This document shows, in pieces, positions 61,080 to 64,000 of a DNA stretch of 64,000 nt. Source of the DNA: Chryseobacterium lactis (lineage in GTDB: Bacteria; Bacteroidota; Bacteroidia; Flavobacteriales; Weeksellaceae). Where the stretch lies: contig NZ_CP033924.1 in assembly GCF_003815875.1 (NCBI RefSeq), positions 1,612,001-1,676,000 on the forward strand. Direction: 5' to 3'. Below the pieces are notes generated by a model. The model was not told where the DNA came from, did no database searches, and saw only the letters and a list, made by a program, of their open reading frames with translations. How positions within the stretch are numbered: position 1 is the first letter of the stretch; every line of letters starts with the position of its first letter. A program made the position numbers and the translations under genes.

Positions 61080-62003
61080 TTACGACAGATTAAGAAAAGT
61101 AGTGCCTTTCTGAGACACCCGGTTTCGGAAATCAGTCAGTTTTTTTTCATCTTCACTGATCTTTTTATTTTTTTGAGACAGTTCCTTATACATATTCATC
61201 TTTCCTGTCATCAGATTTTTAATCATGCCTTGTTTTAAATATTTCTTTTCCAATTCCAATCCGTTGGGAATGGCGGGATTCATGATATTGGTTTCGATGC
61301 GGAGATCGGGATATTTTTTTAAATCTATTTTACGAATGAGCTGTACACCGTCATGTACGGCTCTGCTGCCGGGAGCGAGTAATACCTTCTTTTGATGAAA
61401 GTGAACACGGTTTACATATTCATCATCTTCTCCATAATGGAAAAAATATGGATTAAAGCCGCCTATCGTTTCTATTGTTTTTCTGGGTAACAGCCAATGC
61501 GCAGCATTCACAAACCAGACTTCATAATAGGATTTTAAAGTCTGGAAATACAGATCTGAGATCATTCTTGTTTTCTCGTAATTTTTGGCGATATACTGAT
61601 CAAGGAAAATATCGAGATGTTTTTCTGTACCATCTATGTGGATAGGACTTATAATTCCAATTTCGTCCTGATTGGGATGGTTGATATAGACTTCAAGGAG
61701 TTTTTCCATGCTATCCTCATACAGCCATGCGTCCTGGTTCATCAGGTAAAAAAACTCGGCTCCGTCTTTGTATGCCTTTTCAATTCCTATATTATTGGCT
61801 TTCCCAAATCCGAGATTGCTTTCGGATTGAGTAAGATCTACTTCCGGGAAATTGGTTTTGATGTATTCCTGAGTTCCGTCTGTAGATCCGTTATCGATGA
61901 CGAAACATTTTACGGGAACAGAAGACTGTCTTAAACTGTTAAAGCATCGTTCTGCCCATTTCATGGCGTTGTAGGTAACAATAATGATATGAATCTCAGA
62001 CAT
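61080..62003 (-). CDS. Glycosyltransferase family 2 (rhamnosyltransferase-like)
   Basis: A 307-residue GT-A enzyme: IHIIIVTYNAMKWAERC, CFVIDNGSTDGTQEYI, ESNLGFGKANNIGIEKA and FFYLMNQDAWLYEDSM, with FHYGEDDEYVNRVHF later. The NQDAW motif and NLGFGKANN are the pattern of WbbL-like rhamnosyl- and related transferases. It lies 47 bases upstream of the AsnB-like gene. Sugar not proven. Confidence 0.88.
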   Translation of the reverse strand: MSEIHIIIVTYNAMKWAERCFNSLRQSSVPVKCFVIDNGSTDGTQEYIKTNFPEVDLTQSESNLGFGKANNIGIEKAYKDGAEFFYLMNQDAWLYEDSMEKLLEVYINHPNQDEIGIISPIHIDGTEKHLDIFLDQYIAKNYEKTRMISDLYFQTLKSYYEVWFVNAAHWLLPRKTIETIGGFNPYFFHYGEDDEYVNRVHFHQKKVLLAPGSRAVHDGVQLIRKIDLKKYPDLRIETNIMNPAIPNGLELEKKYLKQGMIKNLMTGKMNMYKELSQKNKKISEDEKKLTDFRNRVSQKGTTFLNLS

Positions 62004-62042
62004 TTTTATTTTTTAATCGTTTTTGGTTTGGTGTATTATAAT

Positions 62043-63176
62043 TTAAAGCAAATTATGGATTTTAAAATAGATGAAATAATACACTTTTTTAATAAGAGCA
62101 TCTAATGCCGGAAAAGTCATAAAGCCCTGAGTGAAGAGCAGCATGGTCCACAATGAGTTAAAAAGAATTAATACCAGTGCAACAATATCTTGTTTCAGAG
62201 AACTGTTCAGTTGCTTTTCTCCTAAGGTGAATAGGGTTAATAATGTGAAAAAAATATTGATCCATCTTCCCCAGTCATAGGCGATGTAAAATAACGGAAG
62301 CAGGAAAATAGCCTGTATGATAAGGAATTTTCTGCTGATTTTTATTTTGTTGAATTTATAGTAGATGAAAAATGTCAGAGATGCAAAAAACAGACTGATC
62401 AGATAGGTTAAGTAGCCATAGAGGTGAGCCTGGTAGAAATTCAAAACATTATAGTGAGGATCATAGCCGTAAATTCCTTTAAGAACTAAATTAAGACCGT
62501 GATTTTGGAGAAACTGAATTGAATTTTCACTGCTTATACTATATCCGAATTTATAAAGGATCAGCATGGTAACCACAGCCGGAATAATATGATACAGCAG
62601 TATTTTTTTTATTTTAACTTGAGAAGAAGCCTTGTCTCTGATAAAGTAGGTAAAACTTACAAAAGGAATATAAAAGAACGCTGCTTCATGATTTAGAATG
62701 GCAATAATAATGAACAGAGTAATGAAAATATCTCTTATTTTTTTGTGAGATTCCAGATAGATACAATAAATCAGGTAGAATAAAAAGATCACAATTTCCT
62801 TTTTAGCGGCAACTGTAGGATCTTTCAAGACCATTCCCATTCCGGCGGGCAGCAATATAAGGCTTATTGTGAGCAGTGTATTTTTCTTTTGGGTGAAAAA
62901 TTTTATGAGAAGGAAGAATAAAAGTGTGTATATGGAAGATACAAATGCAAATACAATCCATTCAAGCTGGGCTCCTGTAATTTCATTCAAGAAAATAAAA
63001 AAGGTTCCGCAAAGTCCACGCCGTTTGAAACCACCATCCTGATAGCTGATTAGCCATTCACCGAGATACCATCCATTTTTGTGAAAAACAACCTGCATAT
63101 AGGTGTTCTGGACACTAATATAATAGTATATAATCAATATAAAACCGATGATGTAATTGATTATTTTAGTTTTCAT
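62043..63176 (-). CDS. Polytopic membrane protein, possibly polymerase or GT-C-like
   Basis: A 377-residue protein with about ten hydrophobic segments starting IINYIIGFILIIYYYI. The loop SYQDGGFKRRGLCGTFF after the first helix is a feature I associate with a group of uncharacterised envelope-glycan membrane proteins. No catalytic motif is certain. In a locus without an obvious Wzy gene, it is the best candidate for a polymerase or lipid-linked-sugar glycosyltransferase; this is inference from context and topology. Confidence 0.6.
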   Translation of the reverse strand: MKTKIINYIIGFILIIYYYISVQNTYMQVVFHKNGWYLGEWLISYQDGGFKRRGLCGTFFIFLNEITGAQLEWIVFAFVSSIYTLLFFLLIKFFTQKKNTLLTISLILLPAGMGMVLKDPTVAAKKEIVIFLFYLIYCIYLESHKKIRDIFITLFIIIAILNHEAAFFYIPFVSFTYFIRDKASSQVKIKKILLYHIIPAVVTMLILYKFGYSISSENSIQFLQNHGLNLVLKGIYGYDPHYNVLNFYQAHLYGYLTYLISLFFASLTFFIYYKFNKIKISRKFLIIQAIFLLPLFYIAYDWGRWINIFFTLLTLFTLGEKQLNSSLKQDIVALVLILFNSLWTMLLFTQGFMTFPALDALIKKVYYFIYFKIHNLL

Positions 63177-63206
63177 AATGACTGGCTGGAGTGGGAACGA
63201 TATATT

Positions 63207-64000
63207 TTAATCAATAAAAACCTTTTTAAACTTATCCATAACAGGATGGGGAAGGAATTGTTCATATAATTCCTTTGCCGACAGATTAAGTTCCGAATCC
63301 AGAATGATATCCTGAAGTTCTTTACTGTCATGATAATAATAAGCCTGATCTTTCATTTGGCTGATATGGGCTTTTTCCGGTGGATTGGCCAGAGCTATGA
63401 CCGGTTTTCCTTTAATCGCAAATTCCGCAACGGTAATCCCGAATGTTTCTCCCCTTTGTCTTGCATGAAGCAAAGCGTTACAGGTATTGATGAACTTTTG
63501 TTTCATGATAATATCTGAGCTTGGAGGTAAAAATATGATATTGGACGGCAATGATTTCCACCATTTCTTTTTGATGAAAGGATCTACACCCATAAATATA
63601 AAATAGATATCCTTGTATCTGGTGGCTATTTTTTCAATTGTTTTCTGAGCAAACAGAATATTAAAACTGATGTAGCCGCCATAATAACCGAATACTTTTG
63701 CTTTTGGGGGAATATTCAGCTCAGCCCTTAGATCCAGATCGGTGTGGGTTTCGAAATTGACCATGTGAGGAACGTAAGGATATTTTGATCCGGTCATTTC
63801 TTCGCTCAACCATTCAGAAACATAAGCGTAAACGTCGCCGTGGGGCTCAAAATGAGTGAAAACACTGTGGATTGCAGTTTTAGTTGCTTTGGTTTCTATT
63901 CCGTCAAGATATCCGTTTTTAATGGCATAGAACAGGTCGATATTACTTTCGGTAATGATTTTTTCAACTTCATTAAAATCGGAATAACCGTAGACTTTGA
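63207..64000 (-). CDS. Glycosyltransferase family 4-like, 5' end outside window
   Basis: The minus-strand frame stays open from the stop at 63207 to the right edge, so at least 264 residues belong to this gene. Visible pieces are AKVFGYYGGYISFNILFAQK, DIYFIFMGVDPFIKK and the donor-binding-type LHARQRGETFGITVAEFAIK with GKPVIALANPPEKAH. It is a GT-B-type enzyme that may continue well upstream. A TTG at 63809 would give a shorter frame but lies within the conserved region. It is 30 bases upstream of the membrane-protein gene. Confidence 0.82.
   Translation of the reverse strand, partial: KVYGYSDFNEVEKIITESNIDLFYAIKNGYLDGIETKATKTAIHSVFTHFEPHGDVYAYVSEWLSEEMTGSKYPYVPHMVNFETHTDLDLRAELNIPPKAKVFGYYGGYISFNILFAQKTIEKIATRYKDIYFIFMGVDPFIKKKWWKSLPSNIIFLPPSSDIIMKQKFINTCNALLHARQRGETFGITVAEFAIKGKPVIALANPPEKAHISQMKDQAYYYHDSKELQDIILDSELNLSAKELYEQFLPHPVMDKFKKVFID

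Overview
The window looks like a chromosomal segment of a flavobacterium in the Chryseobacterium/Elizabethkingia range of Bacteroidota. The evidence is AT-rich DNA, four type IX secretion (T9SS) cargo proteins with type B C-terminal domains, a TonB-dependent receptor, SGC-type Bacteroidota lipoproteins, several TAnnTTTG promoter boxes and few clear Shine-Dalgarno sites. The genus assignment is inference from protein style, not a database result. I saw no rRNA, tRNA, CRISPR array or transposase.

Layout. (1) 1-6173: right part of a lanthipeptide-type cluster on the plus strand: a LanC-like cyclase cut by the window edge, a full-length LanB-type dehydratase and a C39-peptidase ABC exporter. (2) 6178-12895, minus: a nucleotidyltransferase-fold protein, a TonB receptor, the NAD genes nadC and nadB, and a nitroreductase. 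(3) 13016-25092, minus: four paralogous T9SS type B surface proteins with rnhA and dnaB between the second and third, then a TPR-like secreted protein. (4) 25385-30073, minus: MFS exporter, small lipoprotein, GH3-family protein, two Lys/Ala-rich small secreted proteins and a lipoprotein. (5) 30330-35554: mfd, whose 3' end is duplicated around a very AT-rich 1.8-kb insert carrying an AAA ATPase and a nuclease-like partner; the displaced old mfd end and its palindromic terminator lie beyond it. (6) 35848-40960, plus: three tandem 'VGI..LDVNG' secreted proteins, two related lipoproteins, and pth. (7) 41131-44552, minus: two different beta-carbonic anhydrases, a SulP transporter and a small secreted protein, suggesting bicarbonate supply. 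(8) 44886-64000: a large surface-glycan locus with blocks in both directions: hexapeptide acyltransferases, GT4 and GT2 glycosyltransferases, a ketoacyl synthase III/ACP/reductase trio, a methyltransferase, an acyltransferase-3, an MBOAT/SGNH pair, an AsnB-like amidotransferase and a polytopic membrane protein. The last glycosyltransferase runs off the right edge.

The most notable observation is the insert at the mfd 3' end. A 63-bp direct repeat (one mismatch) of the mfd terminus flanks a two-gene ATPase/nuclease-like module, so the resident mfd has a re-created C-terminus. This resembles a small island carrying a candidate defence pair, with no integrase visible. Also notable are the class I-type lanthipeptide enzymes joined to a C39 exporter, the mosaic pairing of N- and C-terminal halves among the four T9SS proteins, and the acyl-building trio inside the glycan locus.
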